Part shown: piece after piece, positions 48,625-60,572 of the stretch
How the letters are laid out: each line of letters opens with the position of its first letter
Position numbering within the stretch: position 1 is the first letter of the stretch
NCBI GenBank assembly: GCA_037013495.1
Contig: CM072801.1
Coordinates: 16,421,501-16,485,500, forward strand
Direction of reading: 5' to 3'
Origin: Hippophae tibetana
Taxonomy: Eukaryota > Streptophyta > Magnoliopsida > Rosales > Elaeagnaceae
DNA: 64,000 nucleotides
Position numbers and translations under genes: made by a program
Notes under the pieces: model-generated
What the model was told of the DNA's origin: nothing
What the model saw: the letters and a program-made list of their open reading frames with translations, nothing else
Database searches by the model: none

Positions 48625-49850
48625 CACCTAAAGGTATAAAAGGTTGTTTCAAGAGTTGCGGCCGATAGTGTTACTTTCAAGAAAGTTAATTAGAGAGAAA
48701 ATAAATTATTTATTATTTTTAAAATGTATAATAATATTATATTTTAAATTAATAAAATTTAAAATTAATATTAAATAATATATATATAAAATAACGTAAT
48801 TGTTAGAAAAATTACTATATTCATATTTTCTTCCTATCCATCAAAAACAATATGTGGTGGTTTAACACCCCATTATAACTGGGGCGACTACGATGGATTC
48901 GTATATATTATATCTTATATATTCTTTTATATTATTAAAATAATATAATTTATCTTTAAATATTATTAAAATATAAATATTTAATAATTAAAAAAAATTA
49001 TAAACTATATGAAAAATTTATAGAATATTATTTTTTTAATTATCACTATTAAATTTTAATTTTTTAATAATTTTTAATTTTTATTAAAAATAAAAATATA
49101 TATTTAAATAAATTTTTGTTGGAATTTTGTTATTATTTATCTTTTCAAAATATTTAATATTAAATTTTATTTTTATTCTTATTAAAAACTAATATTTTGA
49201 TCGTGTTTTAATTATTTGATAGAAAATAATGATATTTTAAATAATTAATCATAAAAATAATATAATTTATCATTAATTAACTAATTTTTATAAAGTTAAT
49301 TGATTAAATAATACAATAATAAATACGAGGGATTAAACGATACAAATAATATTTACCTCATTTTTTTATATTAATGCTAAAATACGTAATATGATATTTT
49401 AATTAATTTTATTGATTAATATTTTAAATAAGAGTGAGTAATTATATTCTTTAATAAGAATTAAAGAAATTATGAAAAAATAATAATAACTCAAAAATTA
49501 ATAACAATATCATAATAAAATTAAATGATTCTATTTATATAACATTTAATATTAAACAAGTTAAAATAGTTATAATTAAATTTCAACGATATTCTATTAT
49601 ATGAAATTAAATATAAAATAATATATTAGAGTTTTTTAATGATAAAAATGTATGATTTTGATATAAATGATATTATTTTTATAATTATAAGTTTTAAATA
49701 TGTTATTTTAAAAAAAATTATTGTATTTATTTTTATTTCATTGACTTAAAATATTAATATTATTACAATTAAAATAAAAATAATAAAAATATCTATCTTA
49801 TTTTTATTATTAATTAAACTTTAATATTAATAAATAAATTATTATTATAA
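48625..49850. repeat. duplicated AT-rich block, copy 2
   Basis: Direct repeat of 46884-47960. Extra sequence here: a 30-bp GC-containing insert (GAGTTGCGGCCGATAG region, 48652-48680), about 58 bp near 49196-49255 and about 25 bp near 49680-49705. No coding potential in either copy. Confidence 0.9.
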
Positions 49851-52800
49851 ATTAAATTGTATCAGTACTACTATCCAAGCCCATATTAACAATGATACAT
49901 TACCGATCAATAATTTCTCCTTCAGCACACAGCCCTCACAAAGATTCCCTGCCGCCATCTGACTATTCCATCACTTTTCTCTCTTTCTTTATACAAAAGA
50001 AAAAAATATCTCAAATTAAATAAATGTTTTATAATTATATTTAAAAATCTCTCAAAATATTATTATTATTATTATTAATAAGTGTATTCAAATTTTTATA
50101 ATTATATTTAATTAAAAATTATCATCTTTATTATTGTAATATATTTCTCGTTCGTTCTATAGAAAATCCAAAATTAATTTCCCCAAAAATATAATAAGTT
50201 TTCCCCGTAATTTTAGGGTACTTGATAATAATAAAAATTATATATATGGTCACAAAAGAGTTAACCGAAATTAGAGACGAGACATCAGATCAAATTATAA
50301 ATACTAGTCAAACATTAATTGATAATTTATGCTTAATTTAATAAAACAGAAAAGTGAAAATTCAAGTCTCAAACCACACGCTTTTCATTCAAATGGCACA
50401 AATATCAACCGTATATATTACTCAAGTTTACGAAGATATTTATCTATAGTAATAAATAAATAAAAGAAAATACTTCACACGTTATGTACTATTCAATTTC
50501 ATCTGCTTGGTATAAATCCATGGTTTAATAACATAGTAAAAATCATAAAGATAGATTTTAATTTTTAATTTTTTTTCACGTTATTTGTATAAAAATATCT
50601 TTATAGTTTTTTATTTACCGTAAAATTGATATTTATGTCATATATTTATTATTTATAATAATTTAATCTTATTATTCTTAAAAAGTGATCGTACAAAAAT
50701 AAAAATAAATATTTTTATTTTTTTAATTATATTAGATAGATATTATTATAACTAAAATAAACTGTAACTTTAAAAAAATAAAATAAATATAAATTATAAA
50801 TTATTTATCTTTTTTCAATCAATTTTTTATAACAGTACAAATAAGTGTTATTTTTAAAATAAATATAAAAACTTTACAATCATTTTTACTATTTTTTAAT
50901 ATAATATAATAAAAAATATATTGTTAAAAATATAATTTAAATATGTTTTTTTCTCTTAACATAAAAAAAAATGTGTTTTTTAGGGAGTTAAGTGGAAAAT
51001 TATGTAAAGTAAATTCATTTTGCATTTTAACAAAATTCAATTAATGCATGTGTGTGATTGCTGCCCCACACACACATATATAAGATAAAACGTTTGAATA
51101 AATTTAGTAAATAACAATCAATTTTGACTTCTATCATATTTTGTAAATATGGCAAAAATTAACACCCTACTATTAATGGATGAGAAATTGACAAGAAGTA
51201 TTGCTTAATATGTCATCCCTGATGAGATTAATTACAAAGCACTTTATCCGTACGTCCAAAGCAAACGGAAAATAATAAAGAAATAGAGTGATTATAGAAA
51301 AGATATTGGATTCGTACTTAATTAGTTGGCCTTAATTGTCTTACACACGATATTAAAAAAAATATATTAAAATATTGCTTTTGTTTTTCTAATTTTTGGA
51401 AAATATATGGTTCTTAATGTAACAAGTCCACTAATAATATAACAACACGTTAATAAAATCATTACAAAATACGCAATCTAGAAATTATGACTTTAATCAG
51501 GTTCTGGCCTAGTGGACATCAGTTTCAAAAACCCTTACTTAAAGATAATAAATTATTATCATTATTAAGAAAAAAAAAAAACTTTTCACAAGACATATAA
51601 GTACTCGCAATAGTGGAACCAATTATATGTCCACATATATAAAATATTATCTAAAAGCATGCTTATATTATCCAACCAAATACGAAAGAAATTAGGAAAT
51701 AGCCCACAGTAATTTTACTTTCATGTGTTTATATATATATATTAATATTTTTATTTTAAATTAATATAATTTTAACAACTCACTGTTATATTTATTTATT
51801 TTAAATAATTTAAATTAATTTTTAAGATTTTAATTATTTTATTTTATATATTTTTTAGACAAGTTTATAAACATACATCTATAAGCCCTTCTTAGTAGAG
51901 ATCAAGTGGATCTAATTTAAGTTTTTTCTATCAAAACAATTATTCAAAAATAATCAAAATTATTAAAAATTTATTAACGTATCCAAAATACAACAATAAA
52001 ATGATAAAATTACAAAAATTTAAATAAATTTAACTAATATATTTAATTTATAAAAATAAAATTATGTCGTATTACTCAATAAGTTATCTCAAAAAAGAAA
52101 ATAAACAAAGATATTGGACACATAAAATAAGACATTATGGACATAAATACCCTATTTTTAATAGATTTTTTTAATGTCATGCATTTTTGAAATTTTTTAA
52201 TCTTTTTTGAAAATCTTCACTATCCAAAGGTATTGGATAAAACTATTATAGAATTTTAACTCAAGTTCAGTTATTGTTTTTCTTAGCAACTTATTTTGTT
52301 TAATGTTTTGTGTTTTTCTAAGGGTTGTTCCAAATATCCTCTAGTCTATCATATCTATTATGATAAAGTATTTATATTTTAATAATTTTTTACTGTTGAG
52401 AGCTATAACTGATCAGCATTGCATCTTTTTGAAAATCAAATGAGTTTGTATCTATATTTTCTATCAACATTTGTATGTTTTGGCATTATATTTGGCATAT
52501 AATAAAACTAAAAGCGAAAAATATATGAAATTAAAGATATTATATTTTTCAGTTTTTATTCATTATTTATTTGAAAATATATGAACATGTGAAAACAATA
52601 TGTGGAAAAAAATAGAAAAAAGGTTTAAAAAAATGAAAATAAACGATGAAAAAAGTAAAAGCTAAACAAGAAGAAATAGAAATTGATTCGAAATAAATAA
52701 ATAAAACGAAAAGTGGTGGGTGGGAGTGAAAGAAGAAGGGGGAGAATGCTTACGTAATCATGGCATGGACGAAAAATATGTGAAAAAGCTAAAAATAACG

Positions 52801-53825
52801 ACACATATAGCAATTCTTACCGTTATAAAAATCAAAATATCAAATAATTCGTATTGATTTTTTTTTCTTTGGAGTACTCTTATTTTATTTTTATTAAAAT
52901 AAATCAAATATTTTTATTTAAGTCATTGGTACTAATTTTAATCAATTTTAATGGTAACTCATGTTACTTCTATTATATCCTAATTTCTTAAGATTATTGT
53001 TAAGTTTGACAAAAAAAAATTATAATTAATCTAAATATGATTATATTTGATGTGTTTCAGTTGAAAATATAAATAAAAAAAATATCAAAATGAAAATAAA
53101 GATACTCAAAAAATATCAATTCATAATAATAAGATATAATATCTTTTCGATTACAAAAATTTTAATAATTAATATTAACTAAAAATAATTTTTGTCATGT
53201 TAATTTTAACTCAGTCTAAGTAATACATTTTGTTTATGTGTTTTGTTAAATATTATTAATTACATATAAATAACACATAAAAAAATATTAAAATTATAAA
53301 TTATCAAATTATTTATCGGTTTCAATTTTAACCTCCAGTGAAAAAAATATATGTTTATTTTTTTAATACTAAAAGATATAAGTGTTTTTTTACGTTATTT
53401 AAAAAATGAATATATATATTTTTCTTAAAAATGAAATTTAATGTATGAAGGGACTATATGATATAATTAAACAAAAAAAAATTACAAATAATTTGGAATA
53501 TTAAATAGACTCTAATTAAAAAATATATTTATGAAATTTGTAAAGAAAAATTCGAATTACAAATCTCCCCAACACCAAAAAAAAGAAAAAAGATAAAAGA
53601 TAAAATACAACAAAGTAAATGATAAGGATATACCTCAACAAATTCTATGGTATATCCTAAGAATTCTATTTAAGATTAATGTAGGTTCTATTTTTTTAAT
53701 CTTGATCCCTATTTCTATAATAATCAACAATAACATCCTTTTAATTTTTAATTACTCTTAAAACAAATATCTTTTTGTTTTTCTCACATAATACAAATTC
53801 CCATTTTATATTGTTATATGCATGA
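49851..53825. other. AT-rich intergenic DNA downstream of the MYB gene
   Basis: Nearly 4 kb with no supported gene on either strand. Short microsatellites and long A/T runs only. The part next to 53826 should contain the MYB 3' UTR. Confidence 0.6.
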
Positions 53826-56120
53826 CTAAAATGTGTTCATGATGTTCATTTGTTGTAAGAACAATAAGTCCTCAACGTTCCATAAATTGTCAGACATATC
53901 CCCATAGTCTATCCACTTATTGTTGCTCAACTCCATAGCTTCTAACTCCAATCCTGGATTATAATAATTTCCAGACTGGCTCGTATTCGGATAACATACT
54001 TGGTAATTGTAATCCAGATTATGATTATTGTAGTTAACCGGAATAGGAATAGCAGTAGTACTGTACGGTTCAGTCATATCCGAGACCCGTGTAACATCAT
54101 CAGTACCAAACGAGTCCGACGATCTAACAGTACCAGAATTATGTGTACCGTTATAACTCTGATTATTATTATTATTATTATTATTATAACCATCATTAAC
54201 CCCAAACTCGTTGCCAATCACACTAGAATTCGGCAAAATGACTTGTCGTACGTTCTGAAAGTTGTTGTACGGAAGAGTATTGGACGGAGAAGCTGGAGGG
54301 ACAGATACGACGTCGTTTTTAATAACAGAGGCAGATTTAATTCTTTCAACCAATCTAGGCATCCAAAGATATCTCATAGTGTCTTTGAATTGTTTGCTAT
54401 TAACATCACACTTGAGTTGTTTGGCATGTTTTTGAACTCGTGTTCTCCAATAATTCTTGATTTCATTATCTGTTCTTCCAGGTAAGTGTTGAGCAATCTT
54501 TGACCATCTGTGTATGAGTTTCCAAGATTTTTTCTTAGTTAAATCCATAAGATATACTAATTGAAATATAATCATTTATATTCTTTCAATATTTTTATTA
54601 TTATAAGTTTAAATGATATTATATTTTATAAAATGATTCTTAATTGTGAAAAACATTTAATTTACAATACTATTACGTTATTTAACAGCACTTACATTTC
54701 ATAAATGATATCTAATCTATAAATATAAAGTGATTTAATCGTTAATTGTAGTCTCTTGTTCAAATAATTAAGCTTTTAATTAAAACTATAAATAAATATT
54801 TTAAAGAGTACTTATTGTAGAATTTCACCTGTTTCCCCAAAGAGAATGAAGCTCAAGAATGACAAGTTGTTCTTCAAGAGTAATATTTCCACGCCTAACA
54901 TCAGGTCGAAGATAATTGAGCCATCTTAATCTGCAGCTCTTTCCAGTTCTATTCAGACCTGATTTCAATGATATTAGTAAGATAAATTTATGTTAAATTA
55001 TAATTAATGTAATAGAATATTATTCTAAATATAATCGAATTTATATAAATATATTAAATAAATATATATATATATATATATATAAATGTTATAATGGTAA
55101 AGTTGTTAGATATGGAGAAATTAAAAAGACTGATCAAAGTCACTTTCATCCTTTATTATGAATTATATGGCTTGTAGTGAGTAGCGTCTACCTAGCTAGG
55201 GCTTTATGTAATTTCCGAGCTACAACAGTCAAATCTTCCTCTATCTCACAACCCTCATATTCAAATCATTAATTTAATTTTGATATCCTCCCCAAATAAA
55301 TGTTTATTAATTTCCCACTATCATATTATTAAACACGAGGTGTTATTCCGACACTAAGTTTTACAAATGAATTTAGGAAATTATTTTAAATAATACTTAA
55401 AAATTTAAAATAATAAAAATAATATATTTATGTTAATTGAGAGGTGCGGTAGAAATAACATCCAAGGAAAGAGTAGAAATAAAAAGAACTGCTTTTAAGA
55501 ATAATATTATATATCATAATTATAATTAATTGATATTTTTTTTATTAAATATAAGTTAGCTAAGGACATTTTAATACTTAAATTTTAACTATTATTCTTT
55601 ATTACGTATACTTTAGGGAGCATATATAAAAACCCTCAATACGGTTTACTTTGAATTAAAGTGTACGATTTTTATTTTTTAAAAAATTTGACCTTATTTG
55701 AAAATTTAAGAAGTAAAGTGTATTAAAACATAATTTTTCTACAGATTTGAAATATGTAGAATATCTTTGTCTGTCAGGCAGTTTTCAATTGAAGAAACAA
55801 GTAATTAAAAACCCAAAAAATAATTAATTAAACACCAGTATTAGTCGATGGGTACGTTTGAGCTGTTAATTAATTAGATTTTAGAGGGTATAAATTAAAT
55901 TACCAGCACGACGAGCAAGAGAGTTCCAACGGCCGTCACCATGTTTAGAAATGTAATTGGTTAGAGTGAGATCTTCTTCAACAGTCCAAGGACCTCTCCT
56001 TAATAAGTCCATATTCATCATCATGTCTTCATCACTTTGAATATTATTTGATGATGCTGATGATGATGATGAAGATGATGATGAACTGCAAAGTGATATT
56101 CTTATAGCTTTGACATCCAT
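53826..56120 (-). CDS. R2R3-MYB transcription factor, subgroup 20 type
   Basis: A nuclear DNA-binding regulator. Three exons join in frame with GT-AG borders: 55904-56120, 54829-54958 and 53826-54507, in total 1029 bp, 342 aa. R2 starts near residue 42 ([20 protein letters not shown]) and spans the first intron to [19 protein letters not shown]3 is [20 protein letters not shown], then [20 protein letters not shown] across the second intron. Both introns are at the positions usual for R2R3-MYB genes. After R3 come [20 protein letters not shown] and WMPRLVERI, the hallmark of subgroup 20 (the Arabidopsis MYB2/62/78/108/112/116 group, linked to stress, jasmonate, phosphate and gibberellin responses). 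The C-terminus ends [20 protein letters not shown]. Poly-Ser (residues 12-21) and poly-Asn tracts come from trinucleotide repeats. No damage is seen; the exact orthologue is undecided. Confidence 0.95.
54162..54187. repeat. (ATT)n trinucleotide tract coding poly-Asn in MYB
   Basis: About eight to nine ATT units on the plus strand, read as AAT codons (Asn) on the minus strand in the acidic, Asn-rich C-terminal region of the MYB protein. Confidence 0.9.
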
Positions 56121-56303
56121 TTCTGCTTTCCCTTAAATGGGAAGGCTGATTAATTGATTGATTCTAAAAGCTTTTGATGATTTAAAATTGGAATTTTAGA
56201 GACAGAGAGGAGGTAAGAATAACTAGAGAACGAAAGAAAGAGGGAGGGAGAGAGAGTTAGATTAGTGTGGTAGATTGATGATAGAAAGAGTAGGGGATTG
56301 GGT

Positions 56304-56347
56304 CTTATATAGAGAGATTAAGTAGATTGATGGGCATGAAGCACGTG
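56304..56347 (-). promoter_or_regulatory. MYB core promoter: TATA box and G-box
   Basis: On the minus strand TATATAAG lies at 56311-56304, about 185 bp before the start codon. A palindromic CACGTG (56342-56347) is about 30 bp further upstream. The stretch between TATA and ATG includes a GA/CT-rich leader (56204-56260), common in plant 5' UTRs. The G-box could bind bZIP or bHLH factors, which would fit abscisic acid or jasmonate control of subgroup 20 genes; that is inference. Confidence 0.6.
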
Positions 56348-56490
56348 AGGAGAGAGAACAATTAAAAGCCGCAATTGGGTATTAGTTATTAGTGTTAATT
56401 ACAATTTGATAGTTAATTAATTGAAAATTTTATACTTAAGATTTGTTTTTTAATTAATTAATTATATATATATGGTGAGTAAGAAGACTT

Positions 56491-56504
56491 TTGACTCTTT
56501 GACT
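56491..56504. promoter_or_regulatory. paired W-box motifs upstream of MYB
   Basis: TTGACT occurs twice, at 56491-56496 and 56499-56504, about 180 bp upstream of the TATA box. Closely spaced W-boxes are typical WRKY factor sites. No binding evidence. Confidence 0.4.
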
Positions 56505-56509
56505 TTTCA

Positions 56510-57110
56510 TACTGTGGGCATTATTTTTGAGTTCGTGCAATAGTAATGTTTATCTCAAATGGATTCTCCTCTCTTCTTTCTCGAAGCATATGTTGTTGCC
56601 ATTATGATAGTTAAAGAGATTAGTTTTCTTTTTTTAATCACTTTAAATTTATTTTTTATTAAATAAAAAATATGACACGAAAATATTTTCTATGGTGTTA
56701 TAATATATTTTAATTCTAAAATTAAATTTTTTTATTTCAAACTTCCTAATATGATTATTCCATTAAGAAATATTCAGAAAACGATATTTATATTTTTTAA
56801 TATTCTTAATACTTTTATCCTTTAGTATAAAAGATTCAATTATTTAACATCGTTTCACTTTTAATTTATTCAATAAAAAAATATATCACTTTTAATTTAT
56901 TCAATAAAAAAATATATTTATTTACGTGATAAGAATTAGATTATTTGATATAATTAATTAAAATTTTATATTTCTACCTGATTTTACTAGTAATAGTGGT
57001 AAGAAATGCAATAACTCTAGCAAAAGTTTTCATTGGTCTAACAATTTAATTAATTCAACTTAAATATACCTTTTTTTGGATTTTTTATCAATTCCTTAAA
57101 GATCAAGCAT
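56510..57110. other. AT-rich intergenic DNA
   Basis: Distal MYB upstream region. A 30-bp direct repeat (ATATATCACTTTTAATTTAT-type, near 56850-56880) and A/T runs only. Confidence 0.5.
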
Positions 57111-57560
57111 ATGGGTCATCTTCTTTTAAGTCGTAGTTCCAAGAACTATTATTCTAGAAATTCCAAAAATTATAAGAAAGATCAAATTTTCAAATATTTG
57201 ATAAACCGGCAATATAACTTCATCTTGTTTTGTACTAAGATATGTTATGGTTTGTACACTAGTGTAAGGAAATTTTCCCTAACTATTCTACATGTCTCTG
57301 CACTGTCTTATGAAGCTTATTCGTTTGCAAATAGTAGTGTCTAGGTGCTTAACTTTAGGGAAATTTATCATCTAACACTTGATGCAACACAAGTTTCTCA
57401 CTCGTTCACTTACATTGGTGCAAGTAGTGTCTCTATTAGGGATGGTAGTACCCTTGAAATTATTAGTGTTGGTTATGGTACTTAAATTTCCTTTGCTAAT
57501 GATTGCATGCTATTTGTTAATAATCTTCAATTATTTATTACTAATGTAAAAGTTATGTGA
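57111..57560 (+). pseudogene. possible copia protease-region scrap
   Basis: Plus-strand residues YIGASSVSIRDGSTLEIISV (near 57412-57471), then GYGT and FANDCMLFVNN, recall the stretch after the protease active site of copia polyproteins, where a GNG/S-x-L-x-I pattern is usual. The upstream part (57111-57344) is open but unrecognised. No LTR or other domain is adjacent. Confidence 0.25.
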
Positions 57561-57609
57561 GGATAATAAGGTTTTATTGAGTTTTGTTTTAATTGATTTT
57601 CTATTAAGG

Positions 57610-59275
57610 ATATCTACACGAATTATTTTATAAAAAATGATAAATATATTTTATAATTCGATCTAAAGAGGAATCATATGATTTTTAATAATTTAATAAA
57701 TTTTTAAAAACAAAAATATGATGGCACAAAGTTTGAGTTTTTAAAAGATCTAAGCTAATGACATAAAATTAAAGATAGATTTAATAAACATCAGGCAAGT
57801 AATATTTATACTCAATGAAAATTTTATGAGATAGATTAGTGAATTAATCATGCTTACTTAATATATATTGGATTATTAAAAATATAAATTAATATTATTA
57901 ATTTTTTTAATGAAACGTTCTAAGATAAGGTTTAAATTCATTGTTAATAATAAAACAATTAATATCCTAAGATCATGATTATCAATTACTTAATTGTTAA
58001 ATTATGTTTTGTTTATAAGAAAATAGTAAACCATCTAATTACTTCTTAATACCAAACATATAATTTAAATTCTCATCAAGATGTTAAAGTTAGATTAAAG
58101 ATTTAAGTATCTCAAAAATAATTTTCAAATTTTAAATATATTACAAAAAATATGTCTTTAATATATTTTCTAATAATAAATCTTAGGAAATCTTTGAAAT
58201 AGAGTGCTCTAAAAATTCAAATAATCAAATCCAAAATTGAAGAGTTGACTCTAAAATGCAAAAATTTAAAAGAAATAATAAAATGCAAAAATTTAAAAGA
58301 AATAATAAAATTAAACAAATAGTAAAGTAAAAATAAAATAACACTTCTAATGCTTCTTGTATCTTTTAAGTTCATTCTTAAAATTCAAAGCATAAATTAT
58401 TTTAACATCCTAAACCTTCATAGTTTGTATATTTATTTCCTATCTTTCTTTTATATTTAACCATTTCTAATAACTTTGTAGAATTTTTAGGTCATAGTAT
58501 TTAGTTTATACTGTTCATTTCTCTCTTTCTCTTATTTTTTATTTTTTTCTTTATATATATTCTTTCTATTTTTTAGAGAAATGACCCATGTATAGTTTGT
58601 ATATATTTTGTATGATTTGTTGAGTGGTTAAATTTGATTTTTGATGTATTGGCTTAGGTAACCCCATATAATTGTTTTTAAGTCATATATGAATAAAGAA
58701 TGAAATATACTTTTAATTTCTATTTAATTTAAACAATAAAAATAATTATACGACACTTTATCAAATATGAAACTTCTTGAATTTATAAGAATAATGTTTA
58801 AAAAGGTAAAATAATATTCATCACTCTCAATAGAAAGATAAAATACTCTGAGAATGTAATCTCTACTATTTGATTTCTGAACATCAATTTTAATATTTTT
58901 GTCATGAAATACAAATTATGACAAAAACTAGCTAATTACCATATTATTCTGTGATATATTTAAGAAATTAATTTAACAATACAAAGATTTAATCATTTCC
59001 TTGAAATAAATTAAAAGACATGATAATTTTATAATTTTTTAAAAAATTAAACCAAAAATTCCTAAACTAATAAAAACAAATAAAAACAAGTAAAAATGTA
59101 AAGAAATGTTTAATAAAAAATTTAAAAATTGTTGAAATTTATGTAATTATAACTTTTTTCAACCTAGAACTTACATTATTTTTAATGTAATAATTATAAA
59201 TTAAAGATAAGGAAAAAAGAAGAGAAAAATTACCGAATTTCTAAATATGCTCAAGTATTGATGTGAAAATACAGA
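57610..59275 (-). mobile_element. old, internally deleted family X element (copy X5)
   Basis: Left part (57610-58260) parallels the left part of the X LTRs: ACACGAATTATTTTATAAAA, GATTTTTAATAATTTAATAA, TTAATCATGCTTACTTAATA, TTTGAAATAGAG. The rest (58261-59275) parallels the X internal region 33780-35230: AAATTTAAAAGAAATAATAA, AAGCATAAATTATTTT, TTTTTAGAGAAATGACCCAT, GTTGAGTGGTTAAATTTGAT. About 1.7 kb corresponding to the right part of the LTR is missing. It is much more diverged than the other copies and non-coding. Confidence 0.65.
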
Positions 59276-60009
59276 TGCATCTATTATCCTAATTAATTTA
59301 AATCACACAAATAAAATAATGTGTATTTTTTACATATCTCAATAAACATTTATATAGTTCAATAATTCCAAATAAACTAAACATTGTTCACATAATAAGA
59401 AATTAAAAACAAATTATATAAAATAAAAAATAAACATAATATAAAAACAAAATAAAATACAATACATAAAAAATAAAAACAACTCATAAAAATTCGATAA
59501 TAAGTTTTGAGTTCAACCCTTCATGTTATTTGATCCTTGTTCTTCAGGATGTGATCATGATTGTTTAGGTGGTGTAAATGTGAAATCGTAATCTTGATTT
59601 TCAAATTCTCTTAAATGATTTATATTTACTCCAAGATGATTAAATTGTAACTTATTAGTGATAATTATTTTTAGAAATTTAATCACGTTTTTAAAAAAAA
59701 TTGAAACTATAGAATTTTGGTTACAACCTAATAAAACATGTGACTATAATATGTACATATAAATTTAATTTTTATCAATAACAATAATGATAAAAATTAC
59801 TTGAAAATAAAAAAAAATTACTTAAAAATAAATAAAAAACTTAAAAGTAACAATTATTAAATAAATTTGATTTAATTAGAATAATATACTCTCGATTATT
59901 TTAAAACAAGATCAAATAATATATTATATATACTATTTATTAAAAACCCAAAAATGCACGTAAATAAGAAAAAAGAGGGATGAAACTTATGTCGTTTTTA
60001 GTATAACGG
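59276..60009. other. AT-rich intergenic DNA
   Basis: No gene or repeat supported. The right end contains ATAACGGGCCCTGT (near 60003), a GGGCCC word often seen near plant transcription starts. Confidence 0.45.
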
Positions 60010-60572
60010 GCCCTGTACAATTTTTTTTATTCACCTCTCACCGTTTCAAATTTCCCTCTCCTCTCGAAATGAAAGTCTAAAAAATTAGAGCACATCCAAT
60101 TCCCTCCCCCCACGCACACCAGCGCAACCTTGTCAGTCCACAGCCAGCCACATACAGCGTTCATCGCCGGTCAGCCACTTACAACTCCATTCGTGATAAG
60201 CCTCTTCCAGCTCTGTTCCCGTCCAATTCTTCCAGCTCCATGAGCGGCCAGCCAGAGAAACCCAGCCCTCCGTCTTGTAGTTTCTTTCGTCCGATGGGAG
60301 CAACGACTTCGAAAACGTCTGGAAACGGAACCCACAATATCAAACGTTGACATCTTCTCCTTTTCTTCAAGATGATGACGATCTAAGCTCAACAAATGGT
60401 GTTTCTTAAAAATATCCACTTCATTTTTGCTATTATAATTCTTGATGTATCTATTTCCAGCAGTTTTTGTCGCTGATACTGAGACTCATAACTCTGATTT
60501 TTTTCCTGAAGAAATTGGGCCGTATGATTCGTTTTGGATTTTAGGTTGGGTATTGGAGGATGTCGATCTGAG
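60010..60572 (+). other. gene-like 5' exon of unknown identity
   Basis: An island of higher GC content after a pyrimidine-rich start (TTTCCCTCTCCTCTCG near 60050), ending at a good donor (GATCTGAG|GTAAGATTC, 60573). The last part reads ETHNSDFFPEEIGPYDSFWI then LGWVLEDVDLR in one frame; I do not recognise it. Short frames such as one starting MSGQPEKPSPP (60244) end quickly. The following 1.46 kb is T-rich and intron-like up to the galactokinase relic. The phase of this exon does not fit the next galactokinase exon. It may be the first exon of an untranslated or chimeric transcript. Confidence 0.35.

Noticed and set aside
54000..54485. 161-codon plus-strand open frame over MYB exon 3
   Set aside because: It is the antisense shadow of the MYB C-terminal exon, rich in Ile from the trinucleotide tract.
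54508..54575. Upstream extension of MYB exon 3 giving a shorter protein start
   Set aside because: This is intron sequence. The acceptor ACACAG before ATGGTCAAAG restores the R3 repeat with exon 2.
60171..60419. Minus-strand 82-codon frame in the GC-rich island
   Set aside because: The donor site, T-rich intron-like sequence and pyrimidine-rich leader all point to plus-strand transcription. The minus frame has no recognised residues.
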